Source of the DNA: Deltaproteobacteria bacterium
GTDB lineage: Bacteria; Desulfobacterota; Desulfarculia; Adiutricales; Adiutricaceae
Assembly (NCBI GenBank): GCA_031278835.1
Contig: JAITJP010000327.1
Location: 1-13,611, forward strand
Direction of reading: 5' to 3'
DNA: 13,611 nt
Positions 5,833 through 12,848 of the stretch are shown here, piece after piece. The translations under genes were made by a program, and so were the position numbers. Within the stretch, counting starts at the first letter, position 1. The number at the start of each line of letters is the position of its first letter. The notes beneath the pieces are model-generated. The model was given only the letters and a program-made list of their open reading frames with translations. It had not been told where the DNA came from and ran no database searches.

Positions 5833-7563
5833 ATGCTGGCGGAATTAAAAGTCTCAAATCTAGCCTTAATCAGAAATCTGACCTTGTCCTTTGGCCCCGG
5901 GGCCAATATCCTGACCGGAGAAACCGGAGCCGGAAAAAGTATCCTGGCCGGGGCCCTGGGTTTAATTCGAGGGGCCAAGGCTTCAAGCGATCTGGTCAGG
6001 GCCGGTGAAGAAGAAGCCAGGGTTCAGGCCCTTTTTCATTTGGAAAGACCCGAGGATTTTTCCGACCTGCTCTCGGAAATGGGCTTGGAAGCCACCGACG
6101 AAATCATTATCCAGCGGGTCATCGGGGCCAACGGCCGCTCCAAGATTTATCTAAACGGTTCCTTTATAAATTTAAATAAACTGGCCGCCTTGGGCGAAGA
6201 ACTTTTGGCCGTGTCCAGTCAGCACGATCAGCAAAGCCTGGTCAGGGAAGCCAAGCAGCTTGACTTTTTGGACGTCTATGGTGGGCATCAAGAGCTTTTG
6301 GCTAAAATGAACCAAGCCCACCGGGACAGGGAGACCTTGGAAACGGCCATCGCTGACCTGGAAAACGAAGTTAACCTGGGGTCGGAAAAGCGAGAATTAC
6401 TGGAATATCAACTCAAGGAAATTCAAAAGGCCGCTCCAAAGCTGGGCGAAGACCAAGAACTCATGGATCTTAAGCTGACGGCCAAGTCAACCGGCAAACT
6501 GACCAAAATCTTATCCGAGGCCTTGGAACTCATGTCCGGGGCCAGGGGGACTGGCTTAAGCGCCCAAATCGATCGCCTGGAGGGTTTGGTCGGCCGACTC
6601 TCGGCCCTAGACGAGAGGTTTACGCCCTTTTCCGAAACGGCCTCCCAGGCCGCCGCCCTCATATCCGACCTCTCGGAGGACTTATACCGGATGAGTAAAG
6701 ATCTGGGCCCGGGCCCCCAGGAGCTTGAAGACCTGGAAGAGCGCTTAAGTTTGTTGGCCAAACTTAAGCGTAAATACGGCCCCACCTTGGAAGAAGTTAT
6801 AGAAAAGGGCCAGGCCAATCAAAACCTCTTGGCCCGTTTGGATTCGGCCGCCTTTGAGTTAAACAAACTAAATAAATCTCTAAACCAAGCCATAAGCCTG
6901 GCCCAGGAGGCCGCCTTGGCCCTCAGGGCTTCCCGGGAAAAAGCCGCCCTGAGCCTGGCCGAAAATCTTACCCAAACCCTTAAGGTCCTGGGCTTTCCCA
7001 AACTTACCATGAAGATCCAGGTCAGCCCCCTGGAGGGCCCGGGCCCTGACCCGGACCAAAAGCCGGGCCAAGCCCCCAGACGCCCGGTTGGCCAAGTGGC
7101 CGGGGCCAAGGGGGCCGACCTGGTTTCCTTTCTTTTTTGCCCCAACCCCGGGGAGGGCTTAAAGCCCCTGTCCAAGATCGCCTCCGGCGGTGAGCTATCC
7201 CGCATGATGTTGGCCCTAAAAATCGCCCAAGAGCCCCGCTCCGATCAAAGCCTGGTCTTTGACGAAATCGATAGCGGCCTGTCCGGCCAAACGGCCGAGG
7301 CCGTGGCCCTGAAGATGACCGAACTTTGCTCCAGGCAACAGGTTCTGGTCATAACCCACCTGCCCCAGATGGCCTCGCTTCCAGGCCGACATTTTTTGGT
7401 GGCCAAAAGCCCAGACCAAAGCGGCGATCGGACCGAAACCACCATCACCGAACTGGATCGAGATTTAAGGGAACTGGAACTGGCTCGAATGCTCGATGGG
7501 GCCCAACCCTCGCCCGAAGCCCTGGCCCTGTCCAGACGCCTTCTGGACCATGGGGCCAAGTAA
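5833..7563 (+). CDS. recN: DNA repair protein RecN
   Basis: SMC-like ATPase that acts on the nucleoid early in double-strand-break repair, ahead of RecA-dependent recombination. The 576-residue protein, near the family's usual length, has the N-terminal ATP-binding half with Walker A GETGAGKS (29-36), a long charged coiled-coil region (about 160-390), and the C-terminal half with signature SGGELSR (451-457), Walker B VFDE (Asp477, Glu478) and the HLPQ switch (His509 to Gln512). All catalytic motifs look intact. The odd part is a Gly/Pro/Ala/Gln-rich, GC-rich insert at about residues 400-429, just before the LVSFLF strand, where E. coli RecN has only a short turn. The ATG start puts the P-loop at the expected distance, but no clear ribosome binding site is seen. 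It stands alone, with gaps of 330 and 174 bases on either side. Confidence 0.96.
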   Translation: MLAELKVSNLALIRNLTLSFGPGANILTGETGAGKSILAGALGLIRGAKASSDLVRAGEEEARVQALFHLERPEDFSDLLSEMGLEATDEIIIQRVIGANGRSKIYLNGSFINLNKLAALGEELLAVSSQHDQQSLVREAKQLDFLDVYGGHQELLAKMNQAHRDRETLETAIADLENEVNLGSEKRELLEYQLKEIQKAAPKLGEDQELMDLKLTAKSTGKLTKILSEALELMSGARGTGLSAQIDRLEGLVGRLSALDERFTPFSETASQAAALISDLSEDLYRMSKDLGPGPQELEDLEERLSLLAKLKRKYGPTLEEVIEKGQANQNLLARLDSAAFELNKLNKSLNQAISLAQEAALALRASREKAALSLAENLTQTLKVLGFPKLTMKIQVSPLEGPGPDPDQKPGQAPRRPVGQVAGAKGADLVSFLFCPNPGEGLKPLSKIASGGELSRMMLALKIAQEPRSDQSLVFDEIDSGLSGQTAEAVALKMTELCSRQQVLVITHLPQMASLPGRHFLVAKSPDQSGDRTETTITELDRDLRELELARMLDGAQPSPEALALSRRLLDHGAK

Positions 7564-7737
7564 AAAAACTACTTTTTTTTCTTAGGTGCCAGCCCCATAA
7601 AAAATCTCCCCTCCGGTAATGGCCTCTCCCTTGGCCGCGAGTTTGCCAAAGCCTAGGCCATTTCCCGCCCAAGGCCTAAGCGGCCCAAGCCTGGACCGCC
7701 CAGCCGGATAGCCAAAAAAAATTTTAGGAACCAAGCC

Positions 7738-8910
7738 GTGGTCGATTTTAATGAATTAAAAAAAAGGCCCATATACACCTATCTCATGGTCTTGACCTTT
7801 GGCCAGGCGGCCGCCTTTTTGGGTTGGAACGCCTTGTATACCAACTTCGCCGTTGAGATGGCTCATTTATCGGGCCAGGAAAACGGCCTCATTCAATCGG
7901 TCAGGGAACTTCCAGGCTTACTGTCCATTGGGGTGGTGGCCCTGCTATTACTCATTAGCGAAAACACCCTTTGTTCCCTGGCCGTAATCGTCTGCGGCCT
8001 GGGGGTCATGATTACCGGCTGGTTTCCGACCTTTTGGGGTCAGCTCATTTGGACCTTTACCCTAAGCCTGGGCTTTCATTATTTTGAGGCCATCAATCAA
8101 AGTTTGGGCCTACAATACTTTACCTTGGAAGAAACGCCCCTGGTCTTAAGTAGACTCAGGGCCGTAACGGCCATGGGTAGTTTTTCCATGGGCCTGGTCA
8201 TAGTTGCCCTGGCCGGAAGACTTGACTACAAAATTCTCTTTGGCTTGGCCGGAAGCGTGGCCGTGCTGGTGGGCCTTTGGTCTTTGTTTAATCGGCCGGA
8301 TCGAACCGGCTTACCTATCCAAAGGCGCGGGCTTATCGTCAAAGGCCGCTACTGGCTTTTTTACGTTTTAACCAGTCTTTCCGGGGCCAGAAGGCAGATA
8401 TTTAACGTTTTTGCCATTTTTCTATTAGTCGAGTATTTTAAATTTTCCCTTTTCCAGATGAGCTTACTCTTACTTTTAAATAATCTCATCAATTGGATTT
8501 TAAACCCCTACATGGGCTTGGCCATTAACGCCGTGGGTGAAAAAAAACTTCTTACCATTAAATACTTGGCCGTTTTCTTTCTCTGTTTGGCCTATACGGT
8601 CTGTGACAGCGCCAAACTGGCGGCCGTGCTTTTTGTCGTGGATCAAATCTCCTTTTGCTTTACCGTTTCCATTAGAACCTATTTTCAGAAAGTGGCCGAT
8701 CCCAAAGACATCGCCCCCAGCATGGCCTTGGGAGTTACCGTAAACCACATCGTGGCCGTAACCGTGCCCTTTCTTGGCGGGCTTCTCTGGATGGTCGATA
8801 GAAGTATCCCTTTTTTCATGGGGGCGGTTTTCGCCTTGGCCTCCCTAATCATGACCAGGTTTATCAAAATCCCCAAGCCCCAAACTGACCTAACCAAAGC
8901 GAAAATTTAA
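7738..8910 (+). CDS. MFS-type transporter, substrate unknown
   Basis: Inner-membrane protein of 390 residues with about 11-12 hydrophobic segments starting near residue 14, a charged central loop near 188-205 (NRPDRTGLPIQRRG) and a basic cytoplasmic C-terminus, the layout of a two-halved major facilitator. The length and the first helix (YLMVLTFGQAAAFLGWNALYTNF) fit small MFS carriers. No residue pattern lets me name a substrate, and MFS is judged on topology and overall look rather than a diagnostic motif. The start is GTG 7738, supported by AGGA (about 7726-7729) 8 bases upstream; the next stretch has no better start. The recN end is 174 bases before it and the next gene starts 61 bases after it, so it may be cotranscribed with the 450-residue membrane protein. 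Confidence 0.75.
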   Translation: MVDFNELKKRPIYTYLMVLTFGQAAAFLGWNALYTNFAVEMAHLSGQENGLIQSVRELPGLLSIGVVALLLLISENTLCSLAVIVCGLGVMITGWFPTFWGQLIWTFTLSLGFHYFEAINQSLGLQYFTLEETPLVLSRLRAVTAMGSFSMGLVIVALAGRLDYKILFGLAGSVAVLVGLWSLFNRPDRTGLPIQRRGLIVKGRYWLFYVLTSLSGARRQIFNVFAIFLLVEYFKFSLFQMSLLLLLNNLINWILNPYMGLAINAVGEKKLLTIKYLAVFFLCLAYTVCDSAKLAAVLFVVDQISFCFTVSIRTYFQKVADPKDIAPSMALGVTVNHIVAVTVPFLGGLLWMVDRSIPFFMGAVFALASLIMTRFIKIPKPQTDLTKAKI

Positions 8911-8938
8911 GACCAAGCCCAGCTTTGGCCTTAAATTT

Positions 8939-8959
8939 TATTTTTTTTGAAAAAAAATA
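8939..8959. other. T8-G-A8 inverted repeat before the next gene
   Basis: Eight T (8941-8948), one G and eight A (8950-8957), flanked by TA on each side, form perfect 10-base arms around a single G. It lies between the MFS gene and the ATG at 8972. It could bend DNA, act as a weak bidirectional terminator or simply be a slippage-prone tract. Confidence 0.5.
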
Positions 8960-8971
8960 TCAGTCCAGATT

Positions 8972-10324
8972 ATGATTTTTAATGAAAAACTTAAATATTC
9001 TTTCAAAGCCAATCAGCTTGGCCCCTTGTCCCTGACGGCCTTAACGGCCTTGTTGGCCTTGTTGGCCTTGTTTTTCCTGACCCAGGCCAGTCCCCTGATG
9101 GCCCAAGACGACCAGCCCGGCCAGGACATTTTAATAAATAAAATAAGCGACGAGATTCAATCGACCACGGGACTGGCCATTACGCCCGGACTTACCATGC
9201 TCATACGGGGCACGATAAATAATCTCCGGGCCGAAAAAGGCGCCGAGTTACCCTGGCATTCCACTTGGAAGTTTTTACTGAGCCTGGGCCTTCTTTTGGC
9301 CCTATTTTTAGGCAAAGATTTTATCCCCTTTGAGCCGGCCCAAAAATTCCTCATGGCCGGGGAAACCGGTTTTATGAAACTTCTGGGCCTATTGGCCTTT
9401 GTTTCGGCCGTGCCCGATCTTTCCCAAAGCCTAAGCCCGGCCCTTGATTCGGCCCTAAATTCCCTGGCCCCGATAATTCAAAGCCCAATAGCCTTAGCCT
9501 CAAGCGACTTAACTTCCAGCGACTTAACTTCAAAGGCTTTGGCCACAACTTCAGAAGCTGGCTTTTCCCAGCTCTTACTTCGCCCTTTGGCCTCGGCCCT
9601 ATCGACCATTGGCGGGGCGGTCATTTTTTTGGCCGTTTGGCTCGTTTCCAACGCCACCAATGTGCTTTGCCTATTGGCCCCGGGCCTGGCCGCCCCGATA
9701 ATCAAGGGCTTTAGGCTGACCCTGGTTGGCCTCCTGACCGGTCTGGGTCTGGCCCATCCCTTTTTGGGCTTTTTGGCCTCTTTGGCCGTGATTTTAATTT
9801 GCCTAATGGTGATGGGCTGGTCTTTTAGGTTGTTTATTTGGGGCAGCCTTTTTTCTTTTGATTTGATTTTTCGCCGCTGGCGACATATTGATCAAGAGGA
9901 TCTTAGCTCGGAGGGTTGCCCCGGACTGCCGGCCTTTGCCGGGGCCCTGGCCAGAAAACAAATAAAAGTTCCCAAAAGAACCCTGGGCCAACTTTTTTTT
10001 AAAAATGGCCAATTGTTTTTCACTCACAAAAGATTTTTGTTTTTTAAAAAAACAGTGGCCATCCAGGGTAACTTGGTCATCGGCAAAACCATTACCGCCC
10101 CCATCCTGGCCTTACAAAAACCAACGGGCGGTTACGGCCAATTATTTTTCTTTCGTTTAAAACAAAAAGGCCATGAAGAATACCTAAAAAAGCAACTCCG
10201 GGCCAATTCCATTGAAAACTTTGGCCTTTTAAAGGGCGGCCTTAAGGCCTGGGCTTTCATAAAATCTTTATTTAAAAGCTCGGATAACCTGGCCCTTGAG
10301 CTTAGCCCGCCCGGCCAGGCCTAA
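8972..10324 (+). CDS. Unrecognised multi-pass membrane protein with signal peptide
   Basis: I do not recognise this 450-residue protein. It begins with a probable cleavable signal peptide: hydrophobic residues 19-38, then SPLMA, with cleavage likely after Ala44. A short polar domain (45-97) follows, then hydrophobic segments at about 100-118, 134-150, 211-235, 240-262, 263-283 and 284-300, ending in the basic FRRWRH. The last 140 residues look soluble and basic, with repeated QLFF-type strands (339-350, 389-394), perhaps a small beta-rich cytoplasmic domain. Codon use matches its neighbours, so it looks native. Two tandem duplications occur inside: 9-bp units in the signal peptide, and a 15-bp unit at 9503-9531 giving DLTSSDLTS. 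The ATG has no clear ribosome binding site. Function unknown; a conserved uncharacterised envelope protein is the likeliest description. Confidence 0.75.
   Translation: MIFNEKLKYSFKANQLGPLSLTALTALLALLALFFLTQASPLMAQDDQPGQDILINKISDEIQSTTGLAITPGLTMLIRGTINNLRAEKGAELPWHSTWKFLLSLGLLLALFLGKDFIPFEPAQKFLMAGETGFMKLLGLLAFVSAVPDLSQSLSPALDSALNSLAPIIQSPIALASSDLTSSDLTSKALATTSEAGFSQLLLRPLASALSTIGGAVIFLAVWLVSNATNVLCLLAPGLAAPIIKGFRLTLVGLLTGLGLAHPFLGFLASLAVILICLMVMGWSFRLFIWGSLFSFDLIFRRWRHIDQEDLSSEGCPGLPAFAGALARKQIKVPKRTLGQLFFKNGQLFFTHKRFLFFKKTVAIQGNLVIGKTITAPILALQKPTGGYGQLFFFRLKQKGHEEYLKKQLRANSIENFGLLKGGLKAWAFIKSLFKSSDNLALELSPPGQA
9503..9531 (+). repeat. 15-bp in-frame tandem duplication
   Basis: AGCGACTTAACTTC occurs at 9503-9516 and again at 9518-9531, a 15-bp period that encodes the doubled DLTSSDLTS in a Ser/Thr-rich loop of the membrane protein. 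The reading frame is kept. Confidence 0.85.
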
Positions 10325-10377
10325 AAGCTCGGCCCATTTTGGGGCTTGACCCTTAAAATAAATCCTTTTTTTGGCCC

Positions 10378-10398
10378 AAGCTTAAAGCTTTTTTTTTA
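10378..10398 (+). terminator. Weak terminator candidate
   Basis: AAGCT (10378-10382) pairs with AGCTT (10386-10390) around TAA, followed by a long T tract to 10398. The stem is only 5 bp, so termination would rely on the T run. It sits 54 bases after the membrane protein's stop. Confidence 0.35.
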
Positions 10399-10476
10399 TC
10401 TTGGCCTTAAAAACTTAAACCAGTTAAAAGGGGCTAAAAAAAACCAAAATTTTCTCTGGGTCTCTCCTGGTCTTGG

Positions 10477-10506
10477 TTGACATAAGACAGTTCACTTGGG
10501 TAGAAT
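10477..10506 (+). promoter_or_regulatory. Sigma-70 promoter for the carbonic anhydrase unit
   Basis: TTGACA (10477-10482) is a perfect -35 box, followed by an 18-base spacer and TAGAAT (10501-10506), five of six matches to the -10 box. It is the best promoter in the window. Transcription would start near 10513 and run into the carbonic anhydrase gene. Confidence 0.7.
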
Positions 10507-10540
10507 CAAAGAGTGAAAAGGCAAAAGGCCTTGACTAGGC

Positions 10541-10567
10541 GCCTTATTGGTGGGAGGTTAATAAGGC
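10541..10567 (+). promoter_or_regulatory. Leader hairpin with a Shine-Dalgarno-like loop
   Basis: An 8-bp perfect stem, GCCTTATT/AATAAGGC, displays the 11-base loop GGTGGGAGGTT, which resembles a ribosome binding site held in a loop. No good reading frame follows at normal spacing, so it may be a protein or RNA contact site instead. Confidence 0.35.
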
Positions 10568-10803
10568 CGCGATTTATTGGCTTTAATATGTCAATTTATA
10601 AACTAGTTAGAAATTAGCCAGAGGCCTAATTTGGCGAAAAGCCTAAAGGGGGGTTAGCAAAAATTTAGCCATTGATCGACCATGATTACAGTTACGAGGG
10701 CTTTACCTCGTAAAAACAGTTTAGATTTAACCACCGGTCAACGCGAGTAATCTTAACTCTCATGACCACAGTATTAGCCGGGACCAGCCTGTGGAGCGAA
10801 AAT

Positions 10804-11844
10804 ATGTTTGAAGCCTTTAAAGTATTCATCGAAGATCTCCTTGTCAATAAATTTTTTTTCGTCGCCCTCCTACCAATCGTGGCCTTGTTTTCCAGCCCGG
10901 CCCTGGCGGCCCAGGACGGTCAAAGCCTCGAAAACCCAAACAGTATCGAGTCAACCATTAAAGCCTTGCGAGATGGGAACGCCCGTTTCGTTTCCGCCCA
11001 ACCCACCCATCCCAACCAGAGCAAGGATCGCCTAAAAAGCCTCTCCGACAAAGGCCAGACCCCCATGGCCGCGGTTTTGGCCTGCTCCGATTCCCGCATG
11101 CCCATCGAGGAAATTTTTGACCTGGGTTTTGGGGATCTTTTCGTCATTAGGGCGGCCGGAGCCGTGCCCGGGGTTGATCAGGTAGGTTCCTTGGAGTACG
11201 CCGTGGCCCATTTGGATGTCCCGGTTATCTTGGTTCTTAGCCACACCAGCTGCGGGGCCGTTTCCGCCGCCGTAACCGGGGCCGATGAGCCCGGGGCCTT
11301 GGGACAATTGTTGCGAAAACTCTCGCCCGTGGCCAAGGCCGTGGAAAATCTTGACCAAGCCAGACAACTTCAAACGGCCGTGGAACTCTCCTCGGTCATG
11401 TTTAGGGAACAACTGCCCCTAATGAGCCCGGTCATAAACCAGGCCGTACAATCCGGAAAACTGCTTATCCTTAGCGGCGTCTACGACCTGGCCACCGGCC
11501 AAGTTGACCTATCTTTGCCCAAAGGCTACCCAGGTTCTGACCAAAGCCCCCCTCCACCAGGCGCCCTCGAAGGCCCTGCCCCGGCGCCCTCGGCGCCCTC
11601 GGAGGCCACCGATGCTTCTGACGATTCGGCCGCCCCGGCCGCCGTCTCTGATTCGGCCGAGCCAAGCCAGCTGCCCCCGACCACGGCCGTGACCTTACCG
11701 GCCCCGGCGCCAAATTTTGACTCCCCGGCTGAGTCCCCGGCTGAATCCCCGGATGAAACCCAGGGTCAAGCCCTTTATGAACCTCCAGCCCAGCCCTCGG
11801 CCGAACCGGAAAGCGCTCCCCAAAGCGATAGCCAGACTGAGTAA
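10804..11844 (+). CDS. Secreted beta-class carbonic anhydrase with disordered tail
   Basis: Zinc enzyme interconverting carbon dioxide and bicarbonate. The start at ATG 10804 is preferred because GGAG (10793-10796) sits 7 bases upstream; an in-frame ATG at 10762 has no such site. The 346-residue protein opens with a hydrophobic signal sequence (about 17-34, ending SSPALA), predicting export to the periplasm. The catalytic domain (about 35-240) has the zinc ligands Cys94, His147 and Cys150 in ACSDSRMP and SHTSCGAV, plus the Asp96-Arg98 pair, so it should be active. After the usual family end (GVYDLATGQVDL) comes an unusual tail of about 100 residues rich in Pro, Ala, Ser, Glu and Asp, partly built from 9- and 12-bp tandem repeats, with no anchor or sorting motif. 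It follows a strong promoter and a long leader. Possible roles are inorganic-carbon supply or pH balance at the cell surface. Confidence 0.93.
   Translation: MFEAFKVFIEDLLVNKFFFVALLPIVALFSSPALAAQDGQSLENPNSIESTIKALRDGNARFVSAQPTHPNQSKDRLKSLSDKGQTPMAAVLACSDSRMPIEEIFDLGFGDLFVIRAAGAVPGVDQVGSLEYAVAHLDVPVILVLSHTSCGAVSAAVTGADEPGALGQLLRKLSPVAKAVENLDQARQLQTAVELSSVMFREQLPLMSPVINQAVQSGKLLILSGVYDLATGQVDLSLPKGYPGSDQSPPPPGALEGPAPAPSAPSEATDASDDSAAPAAVSDSAEPSQLPPTTAVTLPAPAPNFDSPAESPAESPDETQGQALYEPPAQPSAEPESAPQSDSQTE
11584..11601 (+). repeat. 9-bp tandem repeat in carbonic anhydrase tail
   Basis: GCGCCCTCG occurs twice in direct succession (11584-11592 and 11593-11601), adding Ala-Pro-Ser units to the disordered tail. 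Confidence 0.75.
11722..11757 (+). repeat. 12-bp tandem repeat in carbonic anhydrase tail
   Basis: TCCCCGGCTGAG, TCCCCGGCTGAA and TCCCCGGATGAA run in direct succession and encode three Ser-Pro-(Ala/Asp)-Glu units. The differences are one silent and one missense change, so the array is not brand new. Confidence 0.85.
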
Positions 11845-11875
11845 CCGGGCCAAATTAATTTCCCAACCCTTGGCC

Positions 11876-11908
11876 AAGGCCCGGCCCCTTACCGGGCCGG
11901 CCTTTTAT
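11876..11908 (+). terminator. GC-rich hairpin between carbonic anhydrase and next gene
   Basis: CCGGCCC (11881-11887) pairs with GGGCCGG (11894-11900), extended by AAGG/CCTT past one bulged C, then TTTTATTAA. The stem is very stable but the T tract is only four bases. It may be a partial terminator that lowers, rather than stops, expression of the 212-residue protein gene. Confidence 0.6.
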
Positions 11909-11937
11909 TAATCAAGTAAAAAATAAGGATTTTCGTC

Positions 11938-12576
11938 ATGTCCGCGTCCCGTCCCAAGATGACCAAACTCTGGATCTTCGCCCAGGTCCTAGCCCTAACC
12001 ATCTTAACCGCCTTCTTGGCTAGCCCGGCCTCGGCTCAAAGGGTCACCCAAACCATGACGGCCTTGGCCAGGGCTCAGGACGCCCACGCCCTGGCCGATA
12101 ATTTGTCGGCCTTAAATTCCATCCGTGAAGCCGAAGAAAGCATTTGGAATTCCGCCCCACTGGGTATCAGACAAGTGGTTTTCGTAATGGAACTGCCCAC
12201 CAAGTTTGGTTTTTATACCCCCAAGGTGGGTGAGGATTTTACCGAAGACGAGCCCATCATTATCTACTGTGAGCCCATTGGTTACACCCAACCCAAAGGG
12301 GCCGACGGCACCTACAATATCTCCATCGTGCCCTCCCTGCACATTCTTGATTCCTCCGGCAAAGTCCTGGGCGGGGAAGCCCAGCCGGCTCAAGTCATGG
12401 CCGGGCACCGTTCTTTTTGCACCGAATTTATGGTGGCCAGCACCATGGGTATCCGAGGCCTGGCCCCGGGCACCTATGTCCTTAGGCTAACCCTGACCGA
12501 TAGTAACGATCCCACCAAATCCGTGGAAATTGACAAAGTTTTTAATTGGCTGCCGCCCTCGGGCGAGGCCCAATAA
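11938..12576 (+). CDS. Secreted protein of unknown function, beta-sandwich-like
   Basis: A 212-residue exported protein. It has a classical signal peptide: basic start (MSASRPKMTK), hydrophobic core to about residue 30, and SPASA before the likely cleavage site. A helical, polar part (about 36-72) precedes a region (about 75-205) of alternating strands, with YCEPIGY and DSSGKVLGGE turns and an LAPGTYVLRLTLTD strand typical of Ig-like or beta-sandwich folds. Two cysteines in the mature part could form a disulfide in the periplasm. I recall similar uncharacterised exported proteins from other bacteria but cannot name a family. The start is well supported by AAGGA 8 bases before the ATG. The gap to the carbonic anhydrase is 93 bases with a hairpin, and both products are secreted, so they may be coexpressed. 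Confidence 0.8.
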   Translation: MSASRPKMTKLWIFAQVLALTILTAFLASPASAQRVTQTMTALARAQDAHALADNLSALNSIREAEESIWNSAPLGIRQVVFVMELPTKFGFYTPKVGEDFTEDEPIIIYCEPIGYTQPKGADGTYNISIVPSLHILDSSGKVLGGEAQPAQVMAGHRSFCTEFMVASTMGIRGLAPGTYVLRLTLTDSNDPTKSVEIDKVFNWLPPSGEAQ

Positions 12577-12788
12577 AAAGCTTGGCCAGACAAAAAAAAG
12601 CGCCCCAAAAAAACGCTCATGATAAAACTTTAACAGCCCAGCCAATGATCGTCTGATAGTCTGGTCAACTTTCATAGAAAAACCATGGGCCAAAACCATC
12701 AAAAACAAAAATCAAAACTCATTACCCAAATAACCATTTACTTAATTAACCAGATCTTAAAAAAAATACTCCCCTGGATTTTGGCCGC

Positions 12789-12824
12789 CCCGGTCATTGG
12801 CCCCTTCCCGGTCATTGGCCCCTT
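12789..12824 (+). repeat. 18-bp tandem duplication before tmk
   Basis: CCCGGTCATTGGCCCCTT occurs at 12789-12806 and again at 12807-12824, perfectly identical. In the plus-strand frame open from 12685 it encodes PVIGPF twice. That frame runs from an ATG at 12685 to a stop ending at 12876, overlapping the tmk start, but has no ribosome binding site, so it is not called as a gene. Confidence 0.9.
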
Positions 12825-12848
12825 TTCCAGGGCTTTAGGTTTACCCAA

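Larger units (their letters stand above)
10325..10803. other. Long intergenic region with carbonic anhydrase leader
   Basis: The first 150 bases hold a weak terminator-like hairpin. The promoter at 10477 starts a leader of about 290 nt before the chosen carbonic anhydrase start. Three stems lie in it: GCCTTATT/AATAAGGC (10541-10548 with 10560-10567, loop containing GGTGGGAGG), AAATTAG/CTAATTT (10611-10617 with 10626-10632), and TTACGAGG/CCTCGTAA (10692-10699 with 10706-10713). No small gene with convincing support was found. Confidence 0.6.

Noticed and set aside
5833..7563. Several open frames on the opposite strand of recN
   Set aside because: They are shadows of GC-biased codons; recN has all its family motifs in the plus frame.
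10762..10803. Upstream ATG for the carbonic anhydrase
   Set aside because: No ribosome binding site; it would also bury the signal sequence behind 14 extra residues. The GGAG before 10804 decides.
11471..11877. Frames opposite and alongside the carbonic anhydrase tail
   Set aside because: Low-complexity Pro/Arg-rich translations caused by the repetitive GC-rich tail; no start signals.
12577..12620. Terminator after the 212-residue protein gene
   Set aside because: AGCG/CGCT can pair, but the loop is A-rich and no T run follows on the plus strand.
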